DNA from: Leptolyngbyaceae cyanobacterium M33_DOE_097
GTDB lineage: Bacteria; Cyanobacteriota; Cyanobacteriia; Leptolyngbyales; Leptolyngbyaceae
Direction of reading: 5' to 3'
DNA: 64,000 nt
Assembly (NCBI GenBank): GCA_015296075.1
Contig: DVDV01000236.1
Location: 1 to 64,000 of the forward strand
The stretch's first letter is position 1. Every line of letters starts with the position of its first letter. Of this stretch, positions 1 through 9,131 are shown piece after piece. The notes under the pieces are model-generated. The model worked only from the letters and a program-made list of their open reading frames with translations, was not told where the DNA came from and did not search any database. The translations under genes and the position numbers were made by a program.

Positions 1-120
1 ATTTTGTTCCCTTCGATTATCTGGTTTCAGTTACTCAAACGCATCCAATCTCACGCTGATATTGCGGCTCATTTTGGGTTCGATATTGACCTCAAACCTC
101 GCTTAGAATCGGCTTATTGA
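1..120 (+). CDS. 3' end of an unidentified gene, cut by the left edge
   Basis: Frame 1 is open from the first base to a TGA at 118-120 and encodes the last 39 residues of a protein. The tail is moderately hydrophobic and then basic, with an Ile-Ile-Trp-Phe-Gln stretch near residue 7 and an Ala-Tyr C-terminus. I do not recognise the family from so short a piece. It could also be a chance open frame, although the codon use looks coding. Confidence 0.35.
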   Translation: MLFPSIIWFQLLKRIQSHADIAAHFGFDIDLKPRLESAY

Positions 121-301
121 GAATGCTGCAAGATCTCAGACTAACTAATCAACTTCTTAAATACAGAATTATTAATGAGCATTGAAAAGAAAATACGGGT
201 AGACCCAGTTTGACTCAAGGCTCTGAAATGAAAATTCACGAATTCAACTCTAATTTTAGTACCGTCTGAAAAACAGTTTTCAGCAAAAAATAAAAGAGTA
301 T

Positions 302-439
302 TTAGTCAGACTTTAGCGGACCAATTCAGTATTCCTCCGGATATAGACGTATAAACTCATACTAGAAAAAGATGCACATTCATTAGTTCCTGATTTGCTC
401 GAAGCATTCCAGAAAGCTCTAGAAAGTGTTTGTAAGTAA
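302..439 (+). pseudogene. possible decayed gene fragment with one frameshift
   Basis: One frame reads TLADQFSIPPDIDV and then stops at about 353. The frame shifted by one continues from 347 as YKLILEKDAHSLVPDLLEAF and ends with a TAA at 437-439. Joined through a single-base shift they give a sensible amphipathic C-terminus. No start codon or ribosome binding site is visible and I cannot name a parent family. The 3' end lies inside a dispersed repeat, which could have disrupted it. This may be chance. Confidence 0.22.
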
Positions 440-487
440 ATTTTGAGATCCCCTAAATCTCTCTTTACCTTGTGGGCAGATTTAGCC
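426..487 (+). repeat. dispersed hairpin repeat, copy 1
   Basis: The segment starts GTGTTTGTAA, has GATCCCCTAAATC in the middle and ends GATTTAGCC. The reverse complement of 10586-10643 has the same three blocks in the same order (GTGTTTGTAA, GATCCCCCTAAATC, GATTTAGGC). The CCTAAATC and GATTTAG blocks can pair into a hairpin. Short palindromic repeats of this general kind are common in cyanobacterial intergenic DNA. Confidence 0.5.
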
Positions 488-775
488 AAAAAAAGGAAAC
501 TTCAGCAGTTTCAGCTTAGTTAAAATCTATCTACAAACATTCTCTTAATCCAGGTAATTAACCTTCAACAGCTTTAGCTAATAATAGCTTTCACTGAAGT
601 AATGGCTTTCTAACATTAATTCAGCTTAGATAGAGTTAAATTCTACCTTTAGAGTGAAATCAAAAGATTATTTCTACATATTTTTCAAACAGATTTTTTA
701 GCGAGAAGGTTTTTAAGGGTTAATCTTTTCACCCCCTTTCTTACTTCATAACTCATCCGCCAGCTCTGTTAACAA

Positions 776-826
776 AGTAAAAAGGTGTCGGATTAGAGCC
801 TGCGCTAAGGCTTTTCTCCCACACCT
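776..826 (-). terminator. probable intrinsic terminator of the VKOR gene
   Basis: AGGTGT (783-788) pairs with ACACCT (821-826). An inner AGCCT/AGGCT stem (797-813) extends the structure. On the minus strand the stem is followed by TTTTT. It lies about 35 bases past the VKOR stop codon. Confidence 0.5.
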
Positions 827-859
827 CTTTACGATCAATTGCGTGATCGCTTCAATCCA

Positions 860-1840
860 TTACTGATTGTTTTGAAAACTACGTGGTCCACTGTATCCCG
901 ACGCATTCGCAAGCTCTTCTAGCGATTGTGTCCCACGATAGAAGCGGCCATTAACTTCCCAGGTAGGAAATGCAAAAGGTTCTTTCGTTTGGGCTTCGAT
1001 TTGAGGAGCAACCTTCTGACAAACATCAGGTTTTGCATTGCGCCCATCAGGTGCGCACTCAACATAGTTAAAGATAGCAGCAGCTTCTTTACCAAAGAGT
1101 TGTTTCTGGTCATAGCAGTGAGGGCACCAGTAAGCTCCATACATCTTGGCACCCACCTTTTTGAGGTGTTCTGCTAAAGCAATTTCAGCAGGCCCAGATG
1201 TTGTTTGAATCGCATAGCCTGTTTGACCTGCACCTCCGGGCTGCTCAGGTTGCCTTGCATCTAACGGAGCGTAGATACCTAAGGTTGTAACGAGGGTCGC
1301 GATCGCCACCACCACCCCAATCAACAACAATTGGCCTATATCATCCCAGGCGCGGCCTAACAGTGTCACGATAAATAGGCTCAGAGCAAACAGGGCTGAA
1401 GCAAGACAAAAATAACAGAGTCCTTTTACCCCAAGCGGAGCAACAAACTTACTGAACATGATGTTCATCAAATAGCCACTAAAAACCAGCATGGCTGTCG
1501 CACCCGCAAAGAGGAGCAGCCAAGTCCAGTTCTCGAGTTTGTTACGTAAAGGCCGATTTTGCTCTGGTTTTACGGCCAGTGGCCCTAAAGCAAAGGCAGC
1601 CATTGCGGTATAGGCTAAAAAGCCAAAAAGGGCTAACGGCAACCCAAAAATAGTGGCATAGGGGCTAGAAAGTACCGTTTCACAACCACCTGTAGGACAA
1701 ACAGCTTCCGTGTTTGTCAGCTTACTTAAGGTGATGTAGCCCGTATTTAACATTCCCAAGATAGCGATCGCCCCCAGAATTGGACGAGACCATTGTTGAA
1801 TCCAGGGCAGTTTGCGACGGCGACTCAGCAAATCAGACAT
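860..1840 (-). CDS. vitamin K epoxide reductase family protein fused to a thioredoxin-like domain
   Basis: 326 residues. The N-terminal half is a membrane VKOR domain with about five hydrophobic segments, the loop cysteines C48 and C53 (CPTGGC), and the active-site pair C142/C145 (CYFC). The C-terminal half is a periplasmic or lumenal thioredoxin-like domain with C239/C242 (CPHC) and a second pair C262/C274. This is the classic cyanobacterial fusion, in which the quinone-linked VKOR part reoxidises the thioredoxin part. It thereby drives disulfide formation in exported proteins, including photosystem subunits. It starts at an ATG and is transcribed alone, with a terminator downstream. All eight redox cysteines of the family are present, so it should be active. 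Confidence 0.93.
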   Translation of the reverse strand: MSDLLSRRRKLPWIQQWSRPILGAIAILGMLNTGYITLSKLTNTEAVCPTGGCETVLSSPYATIFGLPLALFGFLAYTAMAAFALGPLAVKPEQNRPLRNKLENWTWLLLFAGATAMLVFSGYLMNIMFSKFVAPLGVKGLCYFCLASALFALSLFIVTLLGRAWDDIGQLLLIGVVVAIATLVTTLGIYAPLDARQPEQPGGAGQTGYAIQTTSGPAEIALAEHLKKVGAKMYGAYWCPHCYDQKQLFGKEAAAIFNYVECAPDGRNAKPDVCQKVAPQIEAQTKEPFAFPTWEVNGRFYRGTQSLEELANASGYSGPRSFQNNQ

Positions 1841-2112
1841 GGCACACTCATCTATTAACTAAGTTGAATCAGCAGACGATTCCGCTTTTATTTTGCCTCA
1901 TATTGTCAGCTATAGCAGTCTCAATTCATTTGGCAGGCGAGAGTTGTAAGAGTTTCCCGTAAGAGAAACTCCTCGATCCGTCCCATTTCCACCAATTAGT
2001 AAAGCTGAGCCAATTGCTCGACTCAGCCTCAACAAAACTTAAGACCGACAAACCAGGGTAATTGGTTCACCAGAAATGATATGCAAAACATACTCAAAGC
2101 ATGTGCCGCAGG

Positions 2113-2961
2113 TTAAGAAGACACCTCAACCGACTCTTTTTGAAACAAAGAATTTTCTGCGGTAAAGCGATTTTGAACGGCCTCGACAAACCGTGTCACC
2201 CGACTCGGGTCAATGGGCTGTTCCCGTTGCCCATGTCGCTTGAGTGAGCTAGAAACAATTACGCCATCGGCAGCCTTCATTAAAGTAGCCACATTATCAA
2301 TATCAGCTCCGCTGCCAACAAACACAGGCGTTTCCCCTGCGGCTGACTTAGCCAGCTCTAAATCTTCTAGCGAAGGAGGGCTACCCGTTGACCAACCTGA
2401 AAGGATGATCGCATCGGCTAAGCCACGCTCAATCGTGTCTTGGACTGCCACCGTTAAATTGGGTGAGCTGAGGGGCCGGGCATGCTTAACCAGCACATCT
2501 GCAAAGATTTTGACATCGCTTTCTAGCTCGCGCCGATAGCGGAGCAAATCATGCGCACAGCCTTCAATCAAGCCCTGATCGGTGGCCATCACACCCGTCA
2601 AAACATTCACTCGAATAAACTGTGCCCCGGTGCAAGTGGCGATCGCCAAGCCACTCCGCGCATCATTACGCAGCACATTGACCCCGATCGGCAGTGTAAC
2701 CATGCTTTTAAGTCGATGAATAATCAGACTCATCGCACTCACCACCGCAGGATCAACCTGGTCTTTGGTAAAAGGTGCATCAAAAAAGTTTTCGACAATA
2801 ATGCCATCTACGCCACCGGAGGCGAGAGCAGTTGCTTCCCGTTCTGCCCGATCCAAGACTGCCTTGAGACTTCCGCTCCACCGTGGAGCGGTTGGCAGTG
2901 GTAATAGGTGAACCACCCCGATAACTGGATTGGGCGTCTTAAATATCTTCGTTAAGTCCAC
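2113..2961 (-). CDS. btpA: BtpA family photosystem I biogenesis protein
   Basis: 282 residues starting at GTG. The N-terminus has the family block NPVIGVVHLLPLP, followed by GGVDGIIVENFFDAPF and a predicted TIM-barrel layout ending in VFVGSGADIDN and VIVSSSLK. In Synechocystis BtpA is a thylakoid-associated extrinsic protein needed for stable accumulation of PSI core proteins. The archaeal and bacterial relatives have no settled enzymatic activity. It is full length. It lies downstream of the TPR gene on the same strand but 237 bases away, so it is probably transcribed separately. Confidence 0.92.
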   Translation of the reverse strand: MDLTKIFKTPNPVIGVVHLLPLPTAPRWSGSLKAVLDRAEREATALASGGVDGIIVENFFDAPFTKDQVDPAVVSAMSLIIHRLKSMVTLPIGVNVLRNDARSGLAIATCTGAQFIRVNVLTGVMATDQGLIEGCAHDLLRYRRELESDVKIFADVLVKHARPLSSPNLTVAVQDTIERGLADAIILSGWSTGSPPSLEDLELAKSAAGETPVFVGSGADIDNVATLMKAADGVIVSSSLKRHGQREQPIDPSRVTRFVEAVQNRFTAENSLFQKESVEVSS

Positions 2962-3198
2962 AAGCGTTTCGCATTAGGCTCCATTCCAAGGATCTAGCCT
3001 ACCAAAATCATAGCCCCTCACTGTGACTCGTTTAGAATTTTGCTGAACAACTCCGAAGACTTTTTATGGTGGATCCATTCCTTTTTGGGGAGTCGTCCAT
3101 TGTCAATTGCTAAAAACCGCGGCATTCACTAAAAGCAGCGCTCACCCCAAAATTCTCGCAGTTTAAGCAAATCCACTTTCAAGGTGTAACCGTTGACG

Positions 3199-3921
3199 TT
3201 ACTCAGATAGCTGTGACTGAATCCTTTGTAAATACTGCTCAGCGCGGGCAGCGTCTTGACTTCGCCCCTGCCGATTAAAATAATCTCTCGCATTCGTGAG
3301 TGCGGCGCTAGCCTCTTGAATGCGCCCAGTCTCGGCCAGGGCTAGCCCCAGATTACCGTAAGCTTCAGCATAGTCTGGATCCAGCTCAATGGTGCGTCGA
3401 TACGCTGCGATCGCTTCACCATATCGACCTTGTTGGCCCAACACCACGCCTAAAAAATAATGAGTATCTGCATCACGAGGACTTAATTTAGCCGCCTGTT
3501 GAAAGGCAACCACCGAAGCGTCTAGATCTTTTTGCTGAGCCAGTGCATAGCCCAGGTTGTAGTAAGCCGCTGACAAGCTGGGATCAAGCTGGGTTGCCTG
3601 TCGAAAGGCTGCGATCGCCTCTACTAACTTCCCTTGCTGAGCCAGTGCATTTCCTAAATTATTCTGGGTTTTGGCATCCTGACGATTAATCAGTAAGGCT
3701 TTACGAAAAGCCGCTTCAGCGCCCGCCCAATCCTGTTGCTCTAACAAACGCTTGCCTTCAGCGGCAAAATCAGTTGGCTGCTGACTTAACTGACCAGTTG
3801 ATGCCCCAACCTTTGATAAATCGGTCGTTTGATTTGAGATCGCTCCAGGCAGCTCAGGGCCGCTCCAACTTCCCAGCGCAACTTGGCAAACGATTCCTAA
3901 AATAATTGGTAAGAGGAACAT
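3199..3921 (-). CDS. TPR repeat protein with an N-terminal signal or anchor segment
   Basis: 240 residues from an ATG at 3921, which has GAGG seven bases upstream; a TTG at 3945 would add eight residues. The hydrophobic stretch LLPIILGIVCQVAL (about residues 3-16) is a signal peptide or anchor. From about residue 50 there are five tetratricopeptide units, with the recurring pattern of A..NLG.AL...G....A...F..A...DP. The protein probably acts as a soluble or membrane-tethered scaffold facing the lumen or periplasm. No partner can be inferred. It is divergent from rimO. Confidence 0.8.
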   Translation of the reverse strand: MFLLPIILGIVCQVALGSWSGPELPGAISNQTTDLSKVGASTGQLSQQPTDFAAEGKRLLEQQDWAGAEAAFRKALLINRQDAKTQNNLGNALAQQGKLVEAIAAFRQATQLDPSLSAAYYNLGYALAQQKDLDASVVAFQQAAKLSPRDADTHYFLGVVLGQQGRYGEAIAAYRRTIELDPDYAEAYGNLGLALAETGRIQEASAALTNARDYFNRQGRSQDAARAEQYLQRIQSQLSE

Positions 3922-4275
3922 AAAAATGCCTCGTAGTGGCGACAATCAAACAAGATGTCTCGTTTTGCGTGTAAGACACCTAATTCGGCTAGTTTAGGTC
4001 GATCTGTTGATTGAAAATGTTTACCTTAGGAGAGGTTTTGACAAGATTTCTGAATAAAAATCTAGAAAATAAGGTTGTAACAGATCGTAATATTCAAAAA
4101 TCTGCGTTAGGATAGCAATGACTGGAAATGAGCGATCGCGCAGTTAAAGCCGTTGAACGTAGTTGCAACGGGGTTTGGCGAGGGGTTGGATCCATCGCAT
4201 GAGTGACTGGGTACGCAGTCCTCGCGTTATCGCTTCGGGATACCCTTACTACTCGTTTCATTAACAAGTTTTTCT
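3922..4275. promoter_or_regulatory. divergent promoter region with a structured segment upstream of rimO
   Basis: A TTGACA at 4038-4043 is followed 17 bases later by TCTAGA, a weak sigma-70-like pair pointing to rimO. If used, it gives a leader of about 200 bases. That leader can fold: GACT/AGTC hairpin at about 4205-4220, then GGGTA against TACCC around 4210-4246, inside GAGT/ACTC. I see no match to a known riboswitch or small RNA. Confidence 0.3.
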
Positions 4276-5628
4276 ATGGGCAATAAGCCAACAATTGCTG
4301 TCTCTCATTTGGGTTGCGAAAAAAATCGCATTGATACTGAGCATATGCTGGGTCTGTTAGTGCAAGCTGGTTATTCAGTGGATGACGAAGAATTTGCCGA
4401 TTATGTCATTGTCAACACCTGTAGTTTTATTCAAGCGGCTCGTGAAGAGTCTGTCCGCACCCTAGTTGAGTTAGCGGAAGCCGAAAAGCGAATCGTTATC
4501 ACTGGTTGCATGGCGCAACACTTTCAAGAGCAGTTGTTAGAAGAATTGCCTGAAGCGGTTGCGCTGGTTGGCACGGGTGATTATCATAAGATCGTGGATG
4601 TGATTGAGCGGGCTGAGGCAGGCGAACGCGTCAAAGAAGTTTCGACTGACCCTACCTATATCGCAGACGAAAACACGCCGCGCTATCGCACTACTACTGA
4701 GGGCGTTGCCTATCTACGCGTCGCTGAAGGCTGTGATTATCGTTGCGCATTCTGCATCATTCCTCACTTGCGAGGCAACCAACGATCGCGATCAATTGAG
4801 TCAATCGTGGCAGAAGCGCATCGGTTAGCCGATGAAGGGGTACAAGAAATCATCCTGATTTCCCAGATCACCACTAACTATGGTTTAGATATTTACGGCG
4901 AACCCAAGCTAGCTGAGCTGTTGCAAGCTTTGGGTAAAGTAGATGTGCCGTGGATTCGGATGCACTATTCTTACCCCACTGGGTTAACCCCCAAGGTAAT
5001 TGAGGCGATTCAATCGACACCTAACATCCTGCCTTATTTGGATTTACCATTGCAGCACTCGCATCCTGAGATTCTGCGGGCGATGAATCGTCCCTGGCAA
5101 GCAGATGTGAGCGATCGCCTGTTAGACCGTTTGAAGGCTGCACTTCCCAATGCGGTTCTGCGAACAAGTTTTATCGTCGGGTTTCCGGGTGAAACGGATG
5201 CCCACTTTGAACACCTATTGACGTTCGTGAAGCGTCACGAGTTTGATCACGTCGGTGTATTTACGTTCTCTGCAGAAGAAGGCACGCCTGCCTTTGACCT
5301 GCCAAATTCATTGCCCCAGGCAGTGATGGACGAACGGCGTGATGTGCTGATGGCAGCTCAGCAACCAATTTCGCTCCGCAAAAACCGGGCTGAAATTGGC
5401 AAAGTTGTCGATGTGCTGATTGAGCAAGAAAACCCAGAAACAGGGGAATTTATCGGGCGATCGGCACGCTTCTCACCCGAAGTGGATGGCGTCATATACG
5501 TTCGGGGTGAGAGTCGGTTAGCTGCTTTTACACCTGTTCGCATTCTTGATGCGGATGTGTATGACCTTTATGGAGAGGTCGCAACGGCTGCTGATATCTT
5601 GCGCGTTCAGCCAATGACCGTGCCTTAA
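4276..5628 (+). CDS. rimO: ribosomal protein S12 methylthiotransferase RimO
   Basis: 450 residues, normal for the family. The UPF0004 domain has the auxiliary cluster ligands C14, C49 and C78. The radical SAM core has C153, C157 and C160 in [10 protein letters not shown]-terminal TRAM domain follows (about 370-435, with [11 protein letters not shown] and [12 protein letters not shown]). RimO adds a methylthio group to a conserved aspartate of ribosomal protein S12 using SAM and sulfur from the second cluster. The [11 protein letters not shown] start and GNQRSRS block distinguish it from MiaB. It is followed 93 bases later by a helicase gene on the same strand. Confidence 0.96.
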   Translation: MGNKPTIAVSHLGCEKNRIDTEHMLGLLVQAGYSVDDEEFADYVIVNTCSFIQAAREESVRTLVELAEAEKRIVITGCMAQHFQEQLLEELPEAVALVGTGDYHKIVDVIERAEAGERVKEVSTDPTYIADENTPRYRTTTEGVAYLRVAEGCDYRCAFCIIPHLRGNQRSRSIESIVAEAHRLADEGVQEIILISQITTNYGLDIYGEPKLAELLQALGKVDVPWIRMHYSYPTGLTPKVIEAIQSTPNILPYLDLPLQHSHPEILRAMNRPWQADVSDRLLDRLKAALPNAVLRTSFIVGFPGETDAHFEHLLTFVKRHEFDHVGVFTFSAEEGTPAFDLPNSLPQAVMDERRDVLMAAQQPISLRKNRAEIGKVVDVLIEQENPETGEFIGRSARFSPEVDGVIYVRGESRLAAFTPVRILDADVYDLYGEVATAADILRVQPMTVP

Positions 5629-5721
5629 ACAGATACCTCACGATCCTTTGCTTACGCCTTTTCAGAAGCTTTCGCTTCCCCGGTAATTTCCGCTGTTCAC
5701 CTAATTTCTGGTAAGAAAAAT

Positions 5722-7179
5722 ATGACTCTTTCGTTCCATAGCCTCGGTCTTTCCGATGCCCGTATCCGCCACCTTGAAGCAATGGGTTTTGCGGCACCGA
5801 CACCGATCCAAGCTGAGGCAATCCCTCATCTGTTGTGTGGTCGCGATGTCGTCGGCCTCGCACAAACAGGGACAGGGAAAACAGCGGCGTTTTCGCTGCC
5901 GATTATCGAGCGCATTGACATCAAGCTCCCGGTCGTTCAGGCGTTGGTGTTGACCCCCACCCGCGAGCTGGCAATGCAAGTCTCTCAGGCGATGCGTGGC
6001 TTTAGTGATGACCGCCGCTTAAAAATCGCTGCCATTTATGGTGGGCAAGCGATCGAACCGCAAATTTCACGCCTGCAACGGGGCGCTCAAGTTGTTGTTG
6101 GTACGCCTGGTCGTGTGCTTGACCTGTTGGGTCGGGGTGATTTACGACTCGACAATTTAACTTGGCTGGTCTTAGATGAAGCCGATGAAATGCTGAACAT
6201 GGGCTTTATTCAAGACGTTGAGAAGATCTTGAATCAGGTGCCAATCGAGCGTCAAACGGCTTTCTTCTCGGCCACGATGGATGCATCAATTCGCAAGTTG
6301 ATCACTAAGTTCCTGCGCTCACCGATCAACATCACGATTGAGCAACCCAAAGCTGCTCCTACGCGGATCAACCAGATCGCATATACCGTGCCTCGTGGTT
6401 GGAGCAAATCTCGCGCCCTTCTGCCCATCCTGGAATTGGAAGACCCCGAATCGGCGATCATCTTTGTGCGGACTCGGCGATCGGCGGCAGAGCTGACCAG
6501 CCAACTGCAAGCGGCAGGCCACAGTGTTGATGAATATCATGGTGACCTCAGCCAATCTCAGCGGGAGCGGCTCTTACTCCGCTTAAAGCAACGCCAGGTG
6601 CGCTGGGTTGTGGCAACCGATATTGCTGCCCGTGGGATTCATGTGGATGACCTGACCCACGTAATCAACTACGACTTACCCGATAGCGTTGAAAACTACG
6701 TACACCGGATTGGTCGTACGGGTCGAGCTGGCAAAGAGGGAACTGCCCTTTCGATTATTCACCCCCTCGACAAGCGCAAACTGCGCGACATCGAAAATCA
6801 CATCCGTCAGCGTTTGACTTTTGCAAACGTACCGACTCGCGCTCAAATCGAAGCACGTCAGCTTGAAAAACTGCAAGCACGCGTGCGTGAAGCTCTGGCT
6901 GGTGAGCGGATGGCCTCCTTCTTGCCGATTGTGGCTCAACTGGCTGAAGAGTTTGAACCTCACGCGATCGCGGCAGCCGCGTTGCAAATGGCCTATGACC
7001 AGACCCGCCCAGCCTGGATGCGAGCCAGCCAAGACAATCTAGAAGAAGAAACCAGAACGCACGAAAGCCGCTCGCCACGCTCGGCCTCAGCTCACAGTAG
7101 CCAGAAGCCAATCAAGCGCAATCGAGTTTCTACGTCTCGTGAAACTTCAGTGCAGCAAAGTGAGGCTTCGCGTGGGTAG
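5722..7179 (+). CDS. DEAD-box ATP-dependent RNA helicase
   Basis: 485 residues. The Q motif (about 5-30, PTPIQAEAIP), motif I AQTGTGKT (47-54), Ia PTRELA, TPGR, DEAD (152-155), SAT (183-185) and HRIGRTGRAG (motif VI) are all present. A basic, Ser/Arg-rich tail of about 60 residues follows the helicase core and could bind RNA. Cyanobacterial relatives (CrhR/DeaD type) remodel mRNA and ribosome assembly intermediates, often in response to cold or redox. The placement between rimO and thrB suggests translation-related work, but no direct regulation is visible. Confidence 0.94.
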   Translation: MTLSFHSLGLSDARIRHLEAMGFAAPTPIQAEAIPHLLCGRDVVGLAQTGTGKTAAFSLPIIERIDIKLPVVQALVLTPTRELAMQVSQAMRGFSDDRRLKIAAIYGGQAIEPQISRLQRGAQVVVGTPGRVLDLLGRGDLRLDNLTWLVLDEADEMLNMGFIQDVEKILNQVPIERQTAFFSATMDASIRKLITKFLRSPINITIEQPKAAPTRINQIAYTVPRGWSKSRALLPILELEDPESAIIFVRTRRSAAELTSQLQAAGHSVDEYHGDLSQSQRERLLLRLKQRQVRWVVATDIAARGIHVDDLTHVINYDLPDSVENYVHRIGRTGRAGKEGTALSIIHPLDKRKLRDIENHIRQRLTFANVPTRAQIEARQLEKLQARVREALAGERMASFLPIVAQLAEEFEPHAIAAAALQMAYDQTRPAWMRASQDNLEEETRTHESRSPRSASAHSSQKPIKRNRVSTSRETSVQQSEASRG

Positions 7180-7208
7180 ACAATGATGCCCTCTTTACAG
7201 GAATATGT

Positions 7209-8159
7209 TTGAGTTCTGTTATTCCTGTTGTGCTTGTGGTATCTAGTGTCTCTATCGCGGTGCCTGCTACAACCGCCAATATCGGCCCCGGGTTTGATTG
7301 CCTAGGGGCCGCTCTTTGTCTCCATAACCAGTTTCGCTTCACCGTCTTAACGGACTCGACCGAACCAGTCGTTTTGAAAGTGAAAGGGGCGACCAATGAT
7401 AAAGTTGGGACTGGCTCCGATAATCTGCTGTACAAGTCATTTCAGCAGGTCTATCAGGTGATCGGTCAACCGTGCCCACCGATTCAACTAGAAATTGCAG
7501 TAAATGTGCCACTGGCACGTGGTTTGGGCAGTTCAGCCACCGCAATTGTGGGTGGTTTGATGGGGGCGAATGTGTTGGCGGGCAATCCTCTGGCGCAGGC
7601 ACAACTGGTTGAACAGGCGATCGCGATTGAGGGGCATCCCGACAATGTAGTCCCCGCTTTTTTGGGCGGTTGTCGGCTTACCGCCTCTGGCAAAGACAGC
7701 GACTGGGAAATTTGCGATGTTCCCTGGCATGACAGCATCGTACCCGTCGTTGCCATTCCCGATTTTGAACTTTCCACAGCCGAAGCGCGGCGCGTCTTGC
7801 CTGTTGAGTATTCGCGGGCCGATGCGATTTTCAACGCAGCTCATCTGGGTTTATTGTTACGCGCCTTAGCGACGGGCAATGCTGATTGGCTGAAAGCAGC
7901 TTTAAGCGATCGCATTCACCAGCCATACCGCCAAACATTGATCCCTGGGTATCGCGCAGTGGAACAAGCCGCGATTGCTGAGGGAGCCTATGGTTTAGTC
8001 ATCAGTGGAGCGGGGCCAACGCTTTTAGCCCTCGCACCAACTGAGCAGGTACAGGCCGTGACCGATGGGATGCAGGCCGCCTGGCTGAGTGAAGGGATTA
8101 CAGCAAAAGTGATGGCATTGCCGCTCGATACTCAAGGGGCAATTGCAGAGCAGGTATAA
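7209..8159 (+). CDS. thrB: homoserine kinase
   Basis: GHMP kinase of up to 316 residues. The N-terminal block VPATTANIGPGFDCLGAAL (19-37), the phosphate loop GLGSSAT (105-111) and GHPDNVVPAFLGG identify it. It phosphorylates L-homoserine in threonine synthesis. The start is uncertain: TTG at 7209 gives the longest frame, and in-frame GTG codons a few residues later are also possible. The ATG at 7205 is out of frame. It follows the helicase by 29 bases and may be co-transcribed with it. Confidence 0.94.
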   Translation: MSSVIPVVLVVSSVSIAVPATTANIGPGFDCLGAALCLHNQFRFTVLTDSTEPVVLKVKGATNDKVGTGSDNLLYKSFQQVYQVIGQPCPPIQLEIAVNVPLARGLGSSATAIVGGLMGANVLAGNPLAQAQLVEQAIAIEGHPDNVVPAFLGGCRLTASGKDSDWEICDVPWHDSIVPVVAIPDFELSTAEARRVLPVEYSRADAIFNAAHLGLLLRALATGNADWLKAALSDRIHQPYRQTLIPGYRAVEQAAIAEGAYGLVISGAGPTLLALAPTEQVQAVTDGMQAAWLSEGITAKVMALPLDTQGAIAEQV

Positions 8160-8166
8160 ATTCTTA

Positions 8167-8196
8167 CAAAAAACCCCTCACCAGAGGCGAGGGGTC
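8167..8196 (-). terminator. intrinsic terminator of the DUF4230 gene
   Basis: ACCCCTC (8173-8179) pairs with GAGGGGT (8189-8195) around a nine-base loop. On the minus strand the stem is followed by TTTTTT. It sits just after the thrB stop codon but is oriented for the minus-strand gene. Confidence 0.6.
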
Positions 8197-8377
8197 GAAA
8201 TCAGGGTGCATCTACCATACACTTCTTCTAGAACTAGAGGTATCATCCGGAAAATTTCAAAAGGCTGTCAAAATTGTTGCCCTAAAGTCCTCTCTGTTTA
8301 CGCATTCAACCGCTCAAACATGAGGGCCAGCAGGGAGTTTCAAATAATCCCTGGCAACTGCAAAAAAGAAAAAATCT

Positions 8378-9037
8378 TTAGCGCGATTGGGCTGATAGAT
8401 TCACCTGGATCGATTGGAAGCCTGCCTTGCCAAGAATATCAGTCAAAATTTGCTGAGCATTGTGGTTTGCAACATCCAAAATGTGGTTTGTCTCGGCCTG
8501 CTCACGAATCTCGGCGATCGCCTTCTGCTGTGCTGCTTCATACAGCTCGGCCCCTGCTTTGGTGCCTAACCAGTGACGGTAGTTTGCCAACGTTGATGAA
8601 CGGTCGAGGTCAAGGCTGACATCGAGAATATGGGGGGCAGGCAGTAAGATTTTGATTTGGCGATCGCTGCTATTCAATTTTTGAATTTGCAGATCGCCCA
8701 GCGAAATCCCGGCTCTCACCTGGCCTACCCCTTCATAGACTAGGTTTGTATCACCCAACGGTAAGTTCAAAGCGGTTGTCACCTGGCGCAAAACTATGGT
8801 TGCCTTAATCGTTGAGGTTGCTGTTGTTAACTCATTGGCGTTTTGCACACCACTCACGATCAAATTTCTAACATCTGCTTCAGTCGTCAACCCAAACGGA
8901 TGAAACAACGAATGCCAACCAAACCAGAACGCGAGCAGTAGTGTTAGCCCGAGCAAAATCACGCGAGTGAAATGATTTAGCGTCTGGTCAAAAACGCTAT
9001 GAATTTTCCCTATGAAGCTTTTGAGTGTTGTTGCCAT
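8378..9037 (-). CDS. DUF4230 domain-containing membrane-anchored protein
   Basis: 219 residues from the ATG at 9037; an upstream start at 9112 would add 25 non-conserved residues. One transmembrane segment (about 23-42, ILLGLTLLLAFWFGW) is followed by the DUF4230 domain. It has ANELTTATSTIKATIV, a GVGQVRAGISL block, ILLPAPHILDVSLDLDRSS and a C-terminal AQQKAIAEIREQAETN helix. Function is unknown; family members are predicted periplasmic or lumenal. It has its own terminator. Confidence 0.8.
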   Translation of the reverse strand: MATTLKSFIGKIHSVFDQTLNHFTRVILLGLTLLLAFWFGWHSLFHPFGLTTEADVRNLIVSGVQNANELTTATSTIKATIVLRQVTTALNLPLGDTNLVYEGVGQVRAGISLGDLQIQKLNSSDRQIKILLPAPHILDVSLDLDRSSTLANYRHWLGTKAGAELYEAAQQKAIAEIREQAETNHILDVANHNAQQILTDILGKAGFQSIQVNLSAQSR

Positions 9038-9131
9038 ACGACTATCAGAGTAGGAACCAGCATTTAGAGTCTTTCTAAATTTTAGGGGTTGAAATGAAGA
9101 ACAGGCTCTCAACCTAGCTAGCTGAACTGGC

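Larger units (their letters stand above)
121..859. other. 739-base intergenic region, AT-rich, with a degraded frame, a repeat and a terminator
   Basis: No intact gene is visible. Between about 302 and 439 two short frames read like protein (a possible gene remnant). Bases 426-487 match, in inverted orientation, a repeat found again at 10586-10643. Bases 776-826 form a stem-loop that fits a terminator for the minus-strand VKOR gene. The rest (490-770) is AT-rich with nothing I can name. Confidence 0.6.

Noticed and set aside
1950-1971. GAGTTTC-N8-GAAACTC stem downstream of btpA as a terminator
   Set aside because: There is no U-tract on the minus strand and the stem is about 140 bases past the stop, so it is only an inverted repeat.
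8143-8619. 158-codon plus-strand frame after thrB
   Set aside because: It overlaps the minus-strand terminator and the 3' third of the DUF4230 gene, and its translation has no recognisable motif.
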